A stretch of DNA of 64,000 bases from Intestinimonas butyriciproducens (GTDB lineage Bacteria; Bacillota; Clostridia; Oscillospirales; Oscillospiraceae), in assembly GCF_004154955.1 (NCBI RefSeq), contig NZ_CP011524.1, positions 2,418,001 through 2,482,000 of the forward strand, read 5' to 3'. Numbering within the stretch: position 1 is the first letter of the stretch; every line of letters starts with the position of its first letter. Under the pieces are notes generated by a model. The model did not search any database. It worked only from the letters and a program-made list of their open reading frames with translations, and was not told the origin of the DNA. Positions 42,018 through 52,044 of the stretch are shown piece by piece. The translations under genes and the position numbers were made by a program.

Positions 42018-43286
42018 ATGCGCATTCCCTACGGCACCACCGGCCTGGAACTGGACCGGGACCTGACCGGGGCCGAAGTCTTGGAATCCGCCATTGGGAC
42101 TCTGAAGGCAGAAGGCAGCGAGGACGACATCGTATGTAAGGCCATGGCTGCGCCCATGGGTTCTCCCCGCCTGGCTGAGTTGGCAAAAGGCAAGAAAACC
42201 GCGACCATTATCGTCAGCGATCACACCCGTCCGGTGCCCAGCAAGCACATTCTCCCCTTTATGCTGGCCGAGTTGCGGGAAGGCAACCCCGACATCGACG
42301 TCACCCTGCTCATCGCCACCGGCTTCCACCGCCCCACCACCCATGAAGAGCTGGTGAATAAGGTGGGTGAAAAGATCGCCAACGAAGAGAAGTTCGTCTG
42401 TCATGACAGCCGAAATCCCGAGGCGAACGTAGACATCGGCGTGCTCCCCTCCGGCGCCCGGCTGGTCATCGATAAAGTGGCCGCCGAGACCGATCTGCTG
42501 GTCTCCGAGGGCTTTATCGAGCCCCATTTCTTCGCCGGCTTCTCCGGCGGGCGGAAGAGCATCCTCCCCGGCGTCTGCGATCAGGTCACTGTGCTGGGCA
42601 ATCACTGCTCCAAGTTCATCGACTCCCCCTACGCCCGTACCGGCATTCTGGAGGGCAATCCTCTCCATAACGACATGGTAGCCGCCGCCAAGCTTGCCAA
42701 GCTGCAATACATCGTCAATGTGGTCATCGACGAGGAGAAAAAGGTGGCCGCCGCCTTTGCCGGGGATCCCTTCCAGGCCCATGAGACCGGCTGTGCCTTC
42801 CTCAAGGGTTATTGCCGCGTAAAGCCCCAGCGGAAGGGCGATATCGTCATCACCTCCAACGGCGGTGCGCCGCTGGACCAGAATATGTACCAGTCCGTCA
42901 AGGGCCTGAGCGCCGCGGAGGCCGCGGCGGCGCCCGGTGCCGTGCTCATCATCTCCTCCCGCTGCAACGACGGCACCGGAGGCGAGAGTTTCTACCACGC
43001 TCTCCACGACTGCGACACCCTGGAAAACCTGATGAAACGCATCCTGGCCACTCCCATGGACAAAACCGACCCCGATCAGTGGGAGTATCAGATCCTCTGC
43101 CGGATGATGCTCAAGCACCGCATCATCTTTGTCTCCGATCCCTCCATGCAGAAGACCGTGGAGGAAATGAAGCTGGAGTATGCTCCCGATCTCAACACCG
43201 CCTTGGACCGGGCCTACGCGGACAAGGGCCGCGACGCCCATCTGGTGGTCATCCCCAACGGCATCTCCGTGATCGTAGAGCCGTAA
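42018..43286 (+). CDS. larA: Nickel-dependent lactate racemase, LarA family, 422 aa
   Basis: LarA interconverts D- and L-lactate with a nickel pincer cofactor. The motifs SDHTRPVPS, ATGFHRPTTHEE and GFIEPHFFAGFSGGRKSILP, with the Lys that holds the cofactor, are intact, followed by the HCSKF segment. It has the usual length. The ATG at 42018 is seven bases from GGAGG, and an ATG two codons earlier is too close. The cofactor-making larB, larC and larE genes are not in the window. The next gene is a D-lactate dehydrogenase, so it likely feeds imported L-lactate into D-lactate oxidation. Confidence 0.93.
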   Translation: MRIPYGTTGLELDRDLTGAEVLESAIGTLKAEGSEDDIVCKAMAAPMGSPRLAELAKGKKTATIIVSDHTRPVPSKHILPFMLAELREGNPDIDVTLLIATGFHRPTTHEELVNKVGEKIANEEKFVCHDSRNPEANVDIGVLPSGARLVIDKVAAETDLLVSEGFIEPHFFAGFSGGRKSILPGVCDQVTVLGNHCSKFIDSPYARTGILEGNPLHNDMVAAAKLAKLQYIVNVVIDEEKKVAAAFAGDPFQAHETGCAFLKGYCRVKPQRKGDIVITSNGGAPLDQNMYQSVKGLSAAEAAAAPGAVLIISSRCNDGTGGESFYHALHDCDTLENLMKRILATPMDKTDPDQWEYQILCRMMLKHRIIFVSDPSMQKTVEEMKLEYAPDLNTALDRAYADKGRDAHLVVIPNGISVIVEP

Positions 43287-43335
43287 CAAAAGCGAAGCAG
43301 AAAAATCTGTCCAATATTGATAGGAGGTACCCATT

Positions 43336-44757
43336 ATGGCTCAGTACAATCAAGTCACACCGGAAATCGTTGAAAAGTTACAGGCAATCGCTCCCGGCCG
43401 CGTCTACACCGGCGCCGACGTAAATGAGGACTACTCCCGCGACGAGATGCCCATCTATGGCACACGGATGCCCGACGTGGCCATTGACGCCATGAGCACG
43501 GAGGAGATCTCCGCCATCATGAAGATCTGTAACGAAAACCACATCCCGGTCACCTGTCGCGGTGCGGGCACCGGACTGGCCGGCGCCTGCACCCCCATCG
43601 CCGGCGGCGTGGTCATCTGCACCATGAAGATGAAGAAGATCCTCTCCTATGACACCGACAACTTCACTGTCACCGTGCAACCCGGCGTGCTGCTCAACGA
43701 TCTGGCCGAGGACGCCTTGAAGCAGGGGCTGCTGTATCCCCCCGATCCCGGTGAAAAGTTTGCCACGCTGGGCGGCAACGTCTCCACCAACGCCGGCGGC
43801 ATGCGGGCCGTCAAGTACGGCGCCACCCGCGATTATGTCCGCTCCATGACTGTGGTGCTTCCCTCCGGCGAGGTGGTGAAATTCGGCTCCTCCGTATCCA
43901 AGACCTCCTCCGGTTATTCCCTGCTGAATCTGATGATCGGTTCCGAGGGCACGCTGGGCATCATCACCGAGCTCACGCTGAAGCTCATCCCCGCCCCCAA
44001 GGTCACCGTCAGCCTGATCGTCCCCTATGAGAGCCTGCCCGACGCCATCGCCACCGTGCCCCAGTTCAAGAAGGCTCATATGAATCCCCAGGCGCTGGAG
44101 TTCTTTGAGCGCGAGATTCTGATCTCCTCCGAGGAGTATCTGGGCAAGGCCGTGTTCCCCCGCAACGTGGGCGGCACCGATGTTGGCGCCTACCTGCTGG
44201 TCACCTTCGACGGCGAGACCCAGGAGGAGATCGACGCCATCGTGGAGAAGGCCGCCGAGCTGGTGCTGGACGCCGGCGCTCTGGACGTGCTGGTGGCGGA
44301 TACCCCCGCTAAAATGAAGGACGCCTGGGCCGCCCGCTCCTCCTTCCTGGAGGGGATCGAGGAGCAGACCAAGCTGCTCGACGAGTGCGACGTGGTGGTG
44401 CCCACCAGCCGTATCGCCGACTTTGTGGGCTATGTCAAGAGCATCGAGCCTGAATTCGGCTTCGCCGTGAAGAGCTTTGGCCACGCCGGCGACGGCAACC
44501 TGCACATCTATACCTGCGCCAACGATATGGAGCTGGATGAGTTCAAGAAGCAGGTCGATACCTTCATGACTAAGATCTATGACAAGGCCACCGAGATGGG
44601 CGGTCTGGTCTCTGGTGAGCACGGCATCGGCATGGGCAAGATCGAATATTTGGCCCGCAGCGTGGGCGAGACCAATATGAAGCTGATGGAGGACATCAAG
44701 AAGGTCTTTGACCCCAACCTGATCCTCAATCCCGGCAAGGTCTGCTACAAGCTGTAA
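43336..44757 (+). CDS. FAD-linked D-lactate dehydrogenase/glycolate oxidase, GlcD family, 473 aa
   Basis: It oxidises D-lactate (or another 2-hydroxy acid) to pyruvate. The PCMH-type FAD-binding domain (about 40-220) has CRGAGTGLAGACTP and NVSTNAGGMRAVKYG. The C-terminal oxidase domain has FGHAGDGNLHIY and VSGEHGIGMGK. In anaerobes such enzymes often need an electron-transferring flavoprotein, but no etfAB genes flank it here. AGGAGG precedes the ATG, 49 bp after larA, with no terminator between, so they form one operon. Confidence 0.93.
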   Translation: MAQYNQVTPEIVEKLQAIAPGRVYTGADVNEDYSRDEMPIYGTRMPDVAIDAMSTEEISAIMKICNENHIPVTCRGAGTGLAGACTPIAGGVVICTMKMKKILSYDTDNFTVTVQPGVLLNDLAEDALKQGLLYPPDPGEKFATLGGNVSTNAGGMRAVKYGATRDYVRSMTVVLPSGEVVKFGSSVSKTSSGYSLLNLMIGSEGTLGIITELTLKLIPAPKVTVSLIVPYESLPDAIATVPQFKKAHMNPQALEFFEREILISSEEYLGKAVFPRNVGGTDVGAYLLVTFDGETQEEIDAIVEKAAELVLDAGALDVLVADTPAKMKDAWAARSSFLEGIEEQTKLLDECDVVVPTSRIADFVGYVKSIEPEFGFAVKSFGHAGDGNLHIYTCANDMELDEFKKQVDTFMTKIYDKATEMGGLVSGEHGIGMGKIEYLARSVGETNMKLMEDIKKVFDPNLILNPGKVCYKL

Positions 44758-44785
44758 CCATTTTACATCCCATCGCAGGCAGTGA

Positions 44786-45110
44786 GAAGCGCCGGGGAAG
44801 TTCCCCGGCGCTTCAGCGTGTCGAGAAACCTCGACACGCTTCAAAAAAGTGCAAGCACTTTTTTGAACTCTTGCAGGCCGCTGCGCCGCACTCGCTGCGC
44901 CGCACTCGCTGCGCTCGCACGCTTGCGGCCTGAGAAGTAATTTTTGCGAGGCTCAGGTCCCCGCAAAAATCGGATTTCAATTTCTTTTGCCGCCGCGAGC
45001 GGCAAAACTCTGCCGAGGCCTTTTGTCCCCTGCATGGTAATTTGACTTCCTTGCAGGGTGCTTCACTTTTTCGACAGCCCGAAGCGCCGGGGGAATTCCC
45101 CCGGCGCTTC
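44786..45110. repeat. Hairpin-rich intergenic repeat element
   Basis: Seven hairpins follow each other. GAAGCGCCGGGGAA/TTCCCCGGCGCTTC is at 44786-44814, AGCGTGTCGAG/CTCGACACGCT at 44815-44840 and TTCAAAAAAGTGC/GCACTTTTTTGAA at 44840-44867. CAGGCCGC/GCGGCCTG at 44874-44932 encloses two tandem copies of CTGCGCCGCACTCG. ATTTTTGCG/CGCAAAAAT is at 44940-44970, TTTTGCCGC/GCGGCAAAA at 44985-45007 and a 30-base perfect palindrome at 45081-45110. The first and last are variants of one sequence and close both flanking genes. It may be a MITE-like repeat with terminators. No coding frame is credible. Confidence 0.75.
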
Positions 45111-45131
45111 TCTTGTTCTATTATGTTTGAT

Positions 45132-48100
45132 TCAGCTCCGTACCGCGTCCGCAATGCCTGCAAGCATGCTGCAGGTCTCCGCACGGGAGGCGCTGTCCAG
45201 AGGGGCAAAACTGCCGTCTGGCCTGCCGTTGATGACGCCGGTGCGGCGCATGTATTCCACCGCCTCGGCCGCATAGGAGGAGATCTCGTTCACATCCAGG
45301 AACTGGCCCGCCGTGCCGCCCTTATTCAGGCTGACGCCCCGAGCGTTGAGGAAACGATAGAGCATCACCGCCATATCCTGGCGGGAGATGGGTGCGTCGG
45401 GGGCAAAGGTGGTCTCGGACGTGCCTGTGGTGATACCGTTCTCTACCGCCCAAGCCACCGCAGAAGCGTACCAGGCATCCTGCGCCACATCCTGGAATCC
45501 GGTGCTTCCCTGCCCTGTGGCATCGCCGCTGAGGCGGGAGAGCATGACCACAAATTCCGCCCTGGTCACGCTCTTTTCCGGCTCAAAAGCTCCATTGTCA
45601 GTGCCGTTGACCACCTGCAGGGCCACCAGCTTCTGGATAGCGGAGTACCCCCAATAAGTCTCGGGCACGTCGGAAAAGCGCACGGGCTCCTGCGGCTCCG
45701 TATCCGGCTGGGCGGGTTCGGTGTCGGGCGTAGTGTCAGGCTGATCAGGCTGTGTGGGTTTGGTATCGTCGTCATCGTCATCCTTGTCGCTGCTTCCGGA
45801 ATCCTTCGTGAAGGTGACGGCGATGGGGTCGGAGTAAACGGTGTAGGTCTCCCCGCTAGCAGGCAGGGTATCCGTGGCGCTGAGGACAATGACGGCAACG
45901 CCCGCCTGCTCGGCCCAGAAGCGTCCCTGCTCGTCCTGCCGGACCTTCACGCCGGAGAGCTGGCGGAATCCCACCTGCTGGGCGGGCGTGCTCCCGCTGC
46001 GGCGCACCTCGTCGGCGGCAATGGCCACGGCGTTGGCCTCGCCGGTCTTGGCGGTTACGGAAGCACTCTCCACAGTCAGACCGGAGAGATAATCTGTGGC
46101 GTAGTCCACCCGGTTGGAGGTGATGCCGTGATAACCGTCGTAGAACTCCTGCTCGAAATCACTCTGTCCGTCCACCGTCCAGGGGTGGACATAGATGCCG
46201 CGGTGGCGGGCGGCCTGGACCAGCTCGGGGGTCTGGACGCCGTAGCCATAGTAGCAGTTATAGAAAGCGTTGAGAGGATCGATCCGCTCGCTGAGGCTCT
46301 GAAGATTCTCCGCCAATCCGGCGTCTCCGAAGAGGGTGCAGGGGTTGAGCTCTCCTTCGGAGATCTCGGGCATCAACTCCCGCATCAGTGCGATCTGCTC
46401 GTCGGAGAAGGAGATGAACACTACCCGGTCCTCCATGCCGCAGTCCCTGACTGCCTTGACCAGGGGTTCGATCATGGCGGGATCGGTGCTCTTGAGCTCG
46501 ATGACGTGGATGACATCGTCGTCCGGATCGGCCGCATCCGCCGCGGCGAAGAGCTCCTCCAGGGTAGGCATCTTATCGCCCTCCTGGGCGGTACCGACCG
46601 TAAAGGTCAGGGCCTGGAGTTCCGCCTTGGTGGACTCGGACACCACCAGGTTTTCATTCATCAGGCGGCCGGTGTCGTCGTCGTGGTTGACCATGATGTA
46701 GCCGTCGCTGGAGAGGTAGACGTCGCACTCGATGGCGTCCGCGCCCGCCTCCACGGCCAGCTTGGCGGCCCGCTCGGAGTTTTCAGGGGCGGCCTCGTGG
46801 AAGCCGCGGTGGGCCACGATATAGGTGGGCCGGGTGAGGACCCGTTCGCCGTTGCTGTAGGCCTCAATGGCGTCTAGGGCGGCGGTCCAGTCGTCGGTCA
46901 CAATACCGTCTGCGCCGGAGAGAATGATCTGGTCCAGCTCCTCCCCGGCAGTCTGGACCCACACAGTCACGGCGCGGGCCTGGATATAGCTCACAGTCTC
47001 CCGGGTGGCGGCGGAGGCGGGGATGAGGGCGATGCGCGCACCGCTGCGGTTGGTGTCGAACACCACGTCGATGGTCTTCTCCGGCATATCCCCGGTGAAG
47101 TCCAGCACCCCGCGGATACCGGGCGCACCGGCGCAGGCGATTTTCAGCACTTCGCTGTCCGTGGAGAATACATTTACGTCCACCAGGCCATTCTCTGCCA
47201 TATACCGGGCGAAGGCGGCCGCCGTCTCCTCGTCCTCGATGCGGAAGCCGGCCAGGGCCTTTTTCTCCAGACGGGCCATGTAGTCCTTCAGGCTCACGCG
47301 TGTGCCGTCGTCTTCCACGGTGAGGTCCCCGGCCACCGCCTGTACCAGGGTGGCGGGACGGCGCTCTCCGGCGGCCACCGCCGCTGCGCTCTCACCGCTG
47401 TTTTCAGCCACCACGGTGGGGGCCATCACCAGGTCGGTCACGGGCTCATAGATATCGGTATCATAGCCGCTCAGGGTCACGGCCTGCGCGAATTCTACGG
47501 CCACAGGCATGGAGTAGACCGTGTAGGTCTCCCCGGTGGCGGGCAGGGTATCCGTGGCACTGAGGACAATGACGGCAACACCCGCCTGCTCGGCCCAGAA
47601 GCGTCCCTGCTCGTCCTGCCGGACCTTCACGCCGGAGAGCTGGCGGAATCCCACCTGCTGGGCGGGTGTGCTCCCGATGCGGCGCACCTCGTCGGCGGCA
47701 ATGGCCACGGCGTTGGCCTCGCCGGTCTTGGCGGTTACGGAAGCACTCTCCACGGTCAGGCCGGAGAGATAGTCCGTGGCGTAGTCCACCCGGTCGGAGG
47801 TGATGCCGTGGTAGCCGTCCCCAAACTCCTGCTCAAAAGTGCTCTGGTCATTCGCCGTCCAGGGGTGGACATAGATGCCGCGGTGGCGGGCGGCCTGGAC
47901 CAGTTCCTCCGTCTGCGCGCCGTAATTGCAGTTATAGAAGGCATTGAGGGGATCCAGCCGGTCGCTCAGGCCCTTTATATTGGTGGCCAGATCGTTGCCG
48001 GAGTTGGTACAGCTGTTGAGCTCGCCCACTGAGATCTCGGGCATTTTCTCCCGGATGCGTTTGATCTGCTCGTCGTGGAAGGAGATAAACACCACCCGAT

Positions 48101-51100
48101 CCTCCATGCCGCAGTCTTTGATCACCTGGACCAGAGGATCGATGAGTTCGGGGGCCGAACTCTTGATCTCGATCACATGGATAATATCGTCGTCCGGATC
48201 GGCCTCATCCGCCGCAGCGAAGAGCTCCTCCAGGGTAGGCATCTTATCGCCCTCCTGGGCGGTACCGACCGTAAAGGTCAGGGCCTGGAGTTCCGCCTTG
48301 GTGGAACCGGACACACTCAAACTTTTATTCATCAGGCGGCCTGTGGTGTCGTCGTGGTTGATCATAACATAGCCGTCACTGGAAAGGTAGACGTCGCACT
48401 CGATGGCGTCCGCGCCCGCCTCCACGGCCAGCTTGGCGGCCCGCTCGGAGTTTTCAGGGGCAGTCTGGTGGAAGCCGCGGTGGGCCACAATGACGGTGGG
48501 CCGGGTAAGGACCTGCTCACCGCTGCTGTAGGCCTCAATGGCGTCCAGGGCGGCGGTCCAGTCGTCGGTCACAATGCCGTCCGCACCGGCCAGGATGGCG
48601 GTGTCCATCTCGTCCCCGGCGGCCTGGACCCAGACGGTCACGGCGCGGGCCTGGATATAGCTCACAGTCTCCCGGGTGGCGGTGGAGGCGGGGATGAGGG
48701 CGATGCGCGCACCGCTGCGGTTGGTGTCGAACACCACGTCGATGGTCTTCTCCGGCATATCCCCGGTGAAGTCCAGTACCCCGCGGATGCCTGGCGCACC
48801 GGCGCAGGCGGTTTTCAGCACTTTGCTGTCTGTGGAGAACACCGTCACATCCACCAGGCTGTTCTCCGATGCATACTGGGCAAAGGCGGCGGCCGTCTCC
48901 TCGTCCTCGATGCGGAAGCCGGCCAGGGCCTTTTTCTCCAGGCGGGTCATATACTCGGACAGAGCGATGCGCGCACCGTCGTCTTCCACAGTGAGGTCCC
49001 CGGCCACCTCCCGCACCAGGGTGGCGGGACGGCGCTCCCCGGCGGCCACCGCCGCTGCGCTCTCACCGCTGTTTTCAGCCACCACGGTGGGGGCCATCAC
49101 CAGGTCGGTCACGGGCTCGTAAACATCGGTATCATACCCATTCTCCGCCAGGGGCTTTTCCATGGGCAGATCCGGGAGGTCGGAGGTCACCCGCAGGCTC
49201 TTGACCTCCGCGTTCAGGCGGTCGTAGGTGAACGCGATCTTACCGTCGGCCCCGGCGGCAGGGACGCGTTCGGATTTGATCATAAACTCCTCGTTGATAT
49301 ACTCATAGATCACGCCGTCCTTATAGAGGATGGTGAGCTTATAGGTCTTGTCCGGGGAGATCGCCTCGCCGTAGGAGGCGGTATGGGTCACATTCCAGCC
49401 ATTCGCCATGTTGGCGCACTCCACGCCGTTGCTTGCGGTGGCGTTCTGCCGGACCGCCATCTGCCAGAAGGTGTATTGATAGTCGTCCTCGGATGGTTTG
49501 AGGCCGTAGGAGACAGCCATCCACCGGCTATTGTTGACGGCGCTCTTGAGCTGCACCTCGGCCTCGATGCAGAAGTCCCGGCCGAAGTTCCACACCGGGA
49601 AGACCACATTTTCATAAGTGTTGCCCACAGTGCCGCTGACCTCCAGCGCGCCGCCGGAGATGCGGGCGTAGTCGCTCCCCGCCATACGCAGCGTGCAGTA
49701 ATTGAGCAGGTCGGCGTCGTCAAAGTCATAGTTCACTTCGCTGTTGATATAGAGGGGCAGGGAGGCGCTCTTCTCCCCCTGGTCCAGGGTGAGCATCCAG
49801 CAGCCCTCCTCCTCTTCCCACCGTACGGAGGGCGTGACCGTCTCGTCTTCCAGCAGGGCGGAGACCTGTTGGGCAATGGCGTGGGCGGTGACGGCCTCCG
49901 CACTGTCAAACTGGAAGGTGCCCTGCATCACCCGGATGAAATAGGGCTTCAGGGCGTCAAAGTCGGTGGGCGCGCTCCGGCGGACGGTGACTTGCAGCGT
50001 TACCGTGGCCTCATCGTCCTTGAGGGACAGCTTGGCGGTAAAGCCGCCGCTCTCCCTACCGGAGACAACGATGGCTCCCCCTTGGGTCAGGAAGTAGGAG
50101 CCCGCCAGGACGCTCTTCAGCTCGTCCTCCACCGCGGCGCGGACATCCCACTCCGTGGCGCTGCTGGCCACCGTGATCTCCATAGCCTCCGCCGCCAGAT
50201 CCCTGACGGCCTCCACTGGCGTTACGGTCTCCAGCTCCACCGGGATGCCGGTGCTGTCCACGCTCAGCTTCAGAGAGAGGGTTCCCAACGTCCCGCTCTG
50301 GACAGGCAGCAGCGCCACGCCGTCGGTAAAGTCCAGGCTGACTTCGGTTGTGCCGGACTCCTTCAGGGCGATCCCCTTTACTTTGAGGTCGGGCAGCCCA
50401 CTCTCGCCCAGGAACCGGCTGTGGTCCCGCAGGGCATTGGCCCGCAGCTCCCCGGCGCTCAGGGCCCGGTTATAGACCCGGACGCTGTAATACTTGGCTT
50501 CCGTCTGGTAGGCCGGGCCGGGCTTCCCGCTGTTGTCGGCCAGCCGTCCCCCCAGGATGACCTGCTCGGCCGCAGCAGGATTGGCGGCGTTCACCTGGCC
50601 CTTGGCCGTGCCGTCCAGATACCAGGTTGCGGCCCCGGAGGCCTTGTCAAACACCACCGCGCTGGGGGCACCCAGGGCGCTCTCAAAGGATACCTTCAGC
50701 CGGGCATTTGCCCCCTGCTTGAGCTCCATGGTGGAGCCCGGGGTCCGGGTGAAGATGCTCCAACTGTCTGCGGTCTCGTCCACAGTCAGCAGAGGGGAAT
50801 AAGCGCGCTCGTTGCCGCTGTAGCCCTCGCTGTCCACAAAATACTCCACCGTGTAGGCGTCGCCGTTGACCGCCTCCGCCACGCACGCGGGGAGGTAGAC
50901 CTTGCTGTTGTCCAGCACCAAGCCGTTGCCCTCAAAGTAGTTGGCGCCCTCGCCCGTTACCTTGTCCACCTCGGGGCGGTTGATATAGACGATATCGTTG
51001 TTCTCATAGACAGGGTCCCGGCTCCCGGCCAGGTTCGTCCAGGTGCCCGCCTCCGCGTCGGTGCCCTCCAGGCCGTCCAGACGGAGGACCAGCCCATCTT

Positions 51101-51326
51101 CCACATATGCGTCGGGAATAGGCTCCATATACCCACTCAGGCGCACGGTTTTTGTCCCGTCGATCGATGCATCGCCCAAGTCGATGCGAATGCGCCCCTC
51201 CACACCCTGGATCAGGGCGCCCTCCACTGCGGCGGACGCCGCCGCTGAGGCCCGGACCGGAACGGCCGACACCAGGATCGCACCGGCACACAGGAGGGAA
51301 AGCGCACGGTTTCGTGCATTTCTCAT
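45132..51326 (-). CDS. S-layer-anchored multidomain glycerophosphodiester phosphodiesterase, 2064 aa
   Basis: A signal peptide (MRNARNRALSLLCAGAILVS...) is followed by a LamG/concanavalin-like domain (about 60-300), Ig-like and carbohydrate-binding-like segments (to about 720), then two 560-residue repeats. Each repeat has a GDPD-like barrel lacking the HRG motif and ending GADGIVTDDW. After it comes a complete GDPD barrel with VAHRGFH, APENSE, AIECDVYLSSDG and HDD (about 945 and 1505). A Pro/Asp/Thr linker leads to three SLH domains (about 1875-2064). It probably cleaves phosphodiesters such as teichoic acid or phospholipid head groups at the cell surface. AAAGGAG precedes the ATG at 51326. 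Confidence 0.92.
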   Translation of the reverse strand: MRNARNRALSLLCAGAILVSAVPVRASAAASAAVEGALIQGVEGRIRIDLGDASIDGTKTVRLSGYMEPIPDAYVEDGLVLRLDGLEGTDAEAGTWTNLAGSRDPVYENNDIVYINRPEVDKVTGEGANYFEGNGLVLDNSKVYLPACVAEAVNGDAYTVEYFVDSEGYSGNERAYSPLLTVDETADSWSIFTRTPGSTMELKQGANARLKVSFESALGAPSAVVFDKASGAATWYLDGTAKGQVNAANPAAAEQVILGGRLADNSGKPGPAYQTEAKYYSVRVYNRALSAGELRANALRDHSRFLGESGLPDLKVKGIALKESGTTEVSLDFTDGVALLPVQSGTLGTLSLKLSVDSTGIPVELETVTPVEAVRDLAAEAMEITVASSATEWDVRAAVEDELKSVLAGSYFLTQGGAIVVSGRESGGFTAKLSLKDDEATVTLQVTVRRSAPTDFDALKPYFIRVMQGTFQFDSAEAVTAHAIAQQVSALLEDETVTPSVRWEEEEGCWMLTLDQGEKSASLPLYINSEVNYDFDDADLLNYCTLRMAGSDYARISGGALEVSGTVGNTYENVVFPVWNFGRDFCIEAEVQLKSAVNNSRWMAVSYGLKPSEDDYQYTFWQMAVRQNATASNGVECANMANGWNVTHTASYGEAISPDKTYKLTILYKDGVIYEYINEEFMIKSERVPAAGADGKIAFTYDRLNAEVKSLRVTSDLPDLPMEKPLAENGYDTDVYEPVTDLVMAPTVVAENSGESAAAVAAGERRPATLVREVAGDLTVEDDGARIALSEYMTRLEKKALAGFRIEDEETAAAFAQYASENSLVDVTVFSTDSKVLKTACAGAPGIRGVLDFTGDMPEKTIDVVFDTNRSGARIALIPASTATRETVSYIQARAVTVWVQAAGDEMDTAILAGADGIVTDDWTAALDAIEAYSSGEQVLTRPTVIVAHRGFHQTAPENSERAAKLAVEAGADAIECDVYLSSDGYVMINHDDTTGRLMNKSLSVSGSTKAELQALTFTVGTAQEGDKMPTLEELFAAADEADPDDDIIHVIEIKSSAPELIDPLVQVIKDCGMEDRVVFISFHDEQIKRIREKMPEISVGELNSCTNSGNDLATNIKGLSDRLDPLNAFYNCNYGAQTEELVQAARHRGIYVHPWTANDQSTFEQEFGDGYHGITSDRVDYATDYLSGLTVESASVTAKTGEANAVAIAADEVRRIGSTPAQQVGFRQLSGVKVRQDEQGRFWAEQAGVAVIVLSATDTLPATGETYTVYSMPVAVEFAQAVTLSGYDTDIYEPVTDLVMAPTVVAENSGESAAAVAAGERRPATLVQAVAGDLTVEDDGTRVSLKDYMARLEKKALAGFRIEDEETAAAFARYMAENGLVDVNVFSTDSEVLKIACAGAPGIRGVLDFTGDMPEKTIDVVFDTNRSGARIALIPASAATRETVSYIQARAVTVWVQTAGEELDQIILSGADGIVTDDWTAALDAIEAYSNGERVLTRPTYIVAHRGFHEAAPENSERAAKLAVEAGADAIECDVYLSSDGYIMVNHDDDTGRLMNENLVVSESTKAELQALTFTVGTAQEGDKMPTLEELFAAADAADPDDDVIHVIELKSTDPAMIEPLVKAVRDCGMEDRVVFISFSDEQIALMRELMPEISEGELNPCTLFGDAGLAENLQSLSERIDPLNAFYNCYYGYGVQTPELVQAARHRGIYVHPWTVDGQSDFEQEFYDGYHGITSNRVDYATDYLSGLTVESASVTAKTGEANAVAIAADEVRRSGSTPAQQVGFRQLSGVKVRQDEQGRFWAEQAGVAVIVLSATDTLPASGETYTVYSDPIAVTFTKDSGSSDKDDDDDDTKPTQPDQPDTTPDTEPAQPDTEPQEPVRFSDVPETYWGYSAIQKLVALQVVNGTDNGAFEPEKSVTRAEFVVMLSRLSGDATGQGSTGFQDVAQDAWYASAVAWAVENGITTGTSETTFAPDAPISRQDMAVMLYRFLNARGVSLNKGGTAGQFLDVNEISSYAAEAVEYMRRTGVINGRPDGSFAPLDSASRAETCSMLAGIADAVRS
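45815..47466 (-). repeat. Internal direct repeat, distal copy (GDPD module 2)
   Basis: This stretch repeats 47495-49146 at a constant offset of 1680 bp. The match is close throughout and nearly identical over about 45840-46080, which encodes the C-terminal linker domain of the module, suggesting recent conversion there. Confidence 0.9.
47495..49146 (-). repeat. Internal direct repeat, proximal copy (GDPD module 1)
   Basis: Partner of 45815-47466. Both copies keep the reading frame (1680 bp is 560 codons) and both keep the GDPD catalytic residues. Confidence 0.9.
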
Positions 51327-51344
51327 CTGTTCTGCTCCTTTCAT

Positions 51345-52044
51345 CTCTCCTAACAGAATCGGCTTCCGGCTTCTGGCCCTCCGCCGTATGGGCAGACGCC
51401 GTCCCGGCCTGCCGCAGATGTATTATAGGGTCCGGTGTGTAAAATCCGCTATCGGGCCGCCGTAAATCCACCGGCAGTTTCCACTCTGCAAATTTTTTGT
51501 ATTCCCTCTGTCCGGACATTTACCTGCGCTTTTCCATTGTCCCAACCTCTCCTGCACCGCTCTTTACCCAGTCCCCTCTCCCCCTTTGCACAAGCAGTTA
51601 TCCGTATTTTTTTCGCGGACCGTGCAAGAAGTTTCCCCCGTTCACCCTGAATCTCTGCGTAAAAGTTTTGAGCGCCCCCTGTAAACCCCGCTTCGGGAAA
51701 ACGATGCGCCGCAAGGCAGGGGCGCAGGAAACCCCTCCTTACAAAGCACAATGGGGAACCACCGGAATCGGCGGTTCCCCATTGCGCTTTTCTTCTGTCT
51801 CCAGCCCGAGCTCTGCGCCTTACAGTGGGGCGAAACTTTCCATGGACTGAGAACTCCATCGCCCCCGTCGCACGGAAGGCCCTCCCCGCCTTTCTCGCGC
51901 TTTTCCCCTGTTTTTTCTGAAAGCCTTCCCCCTTTTATTCATAGTCAACAGTCAGAGGAGGCGGGCGGAACGCCCGTCCGCTCCGCCCCTCTCCCCCTTT
52001 TGTGCCGGAAGTCCTCTTCGCACACCGGCCTATGTACTCCCGGA
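51345..52044. other. Intergenic region without a credible gene
   Basis: Open frames here lack ribosome sites and recognisable products. GCACAATGGGGAACC and GGTTCCCCATTGCGC (about 51748-51788) form a 15-base hairpin with one mismatch, followed by TTTT on the plus strand. On the minus strand it could end transcription from the 52.3-kb gene. Confidence 0.5.

Noticed and set aside
44881-44908. Possible CRISPR array from the tandem CTGCGCCGCACTCG
   Set aside because: Only two adjacent copies without spacers. It is a tandem repeat inside a hairpin.
48075-51248. A 1057-codon plus-strand frame opposite the surface protein
   Set aside because: It is antisense to a gene with clear domains, and its composition is that of a codon shadow.
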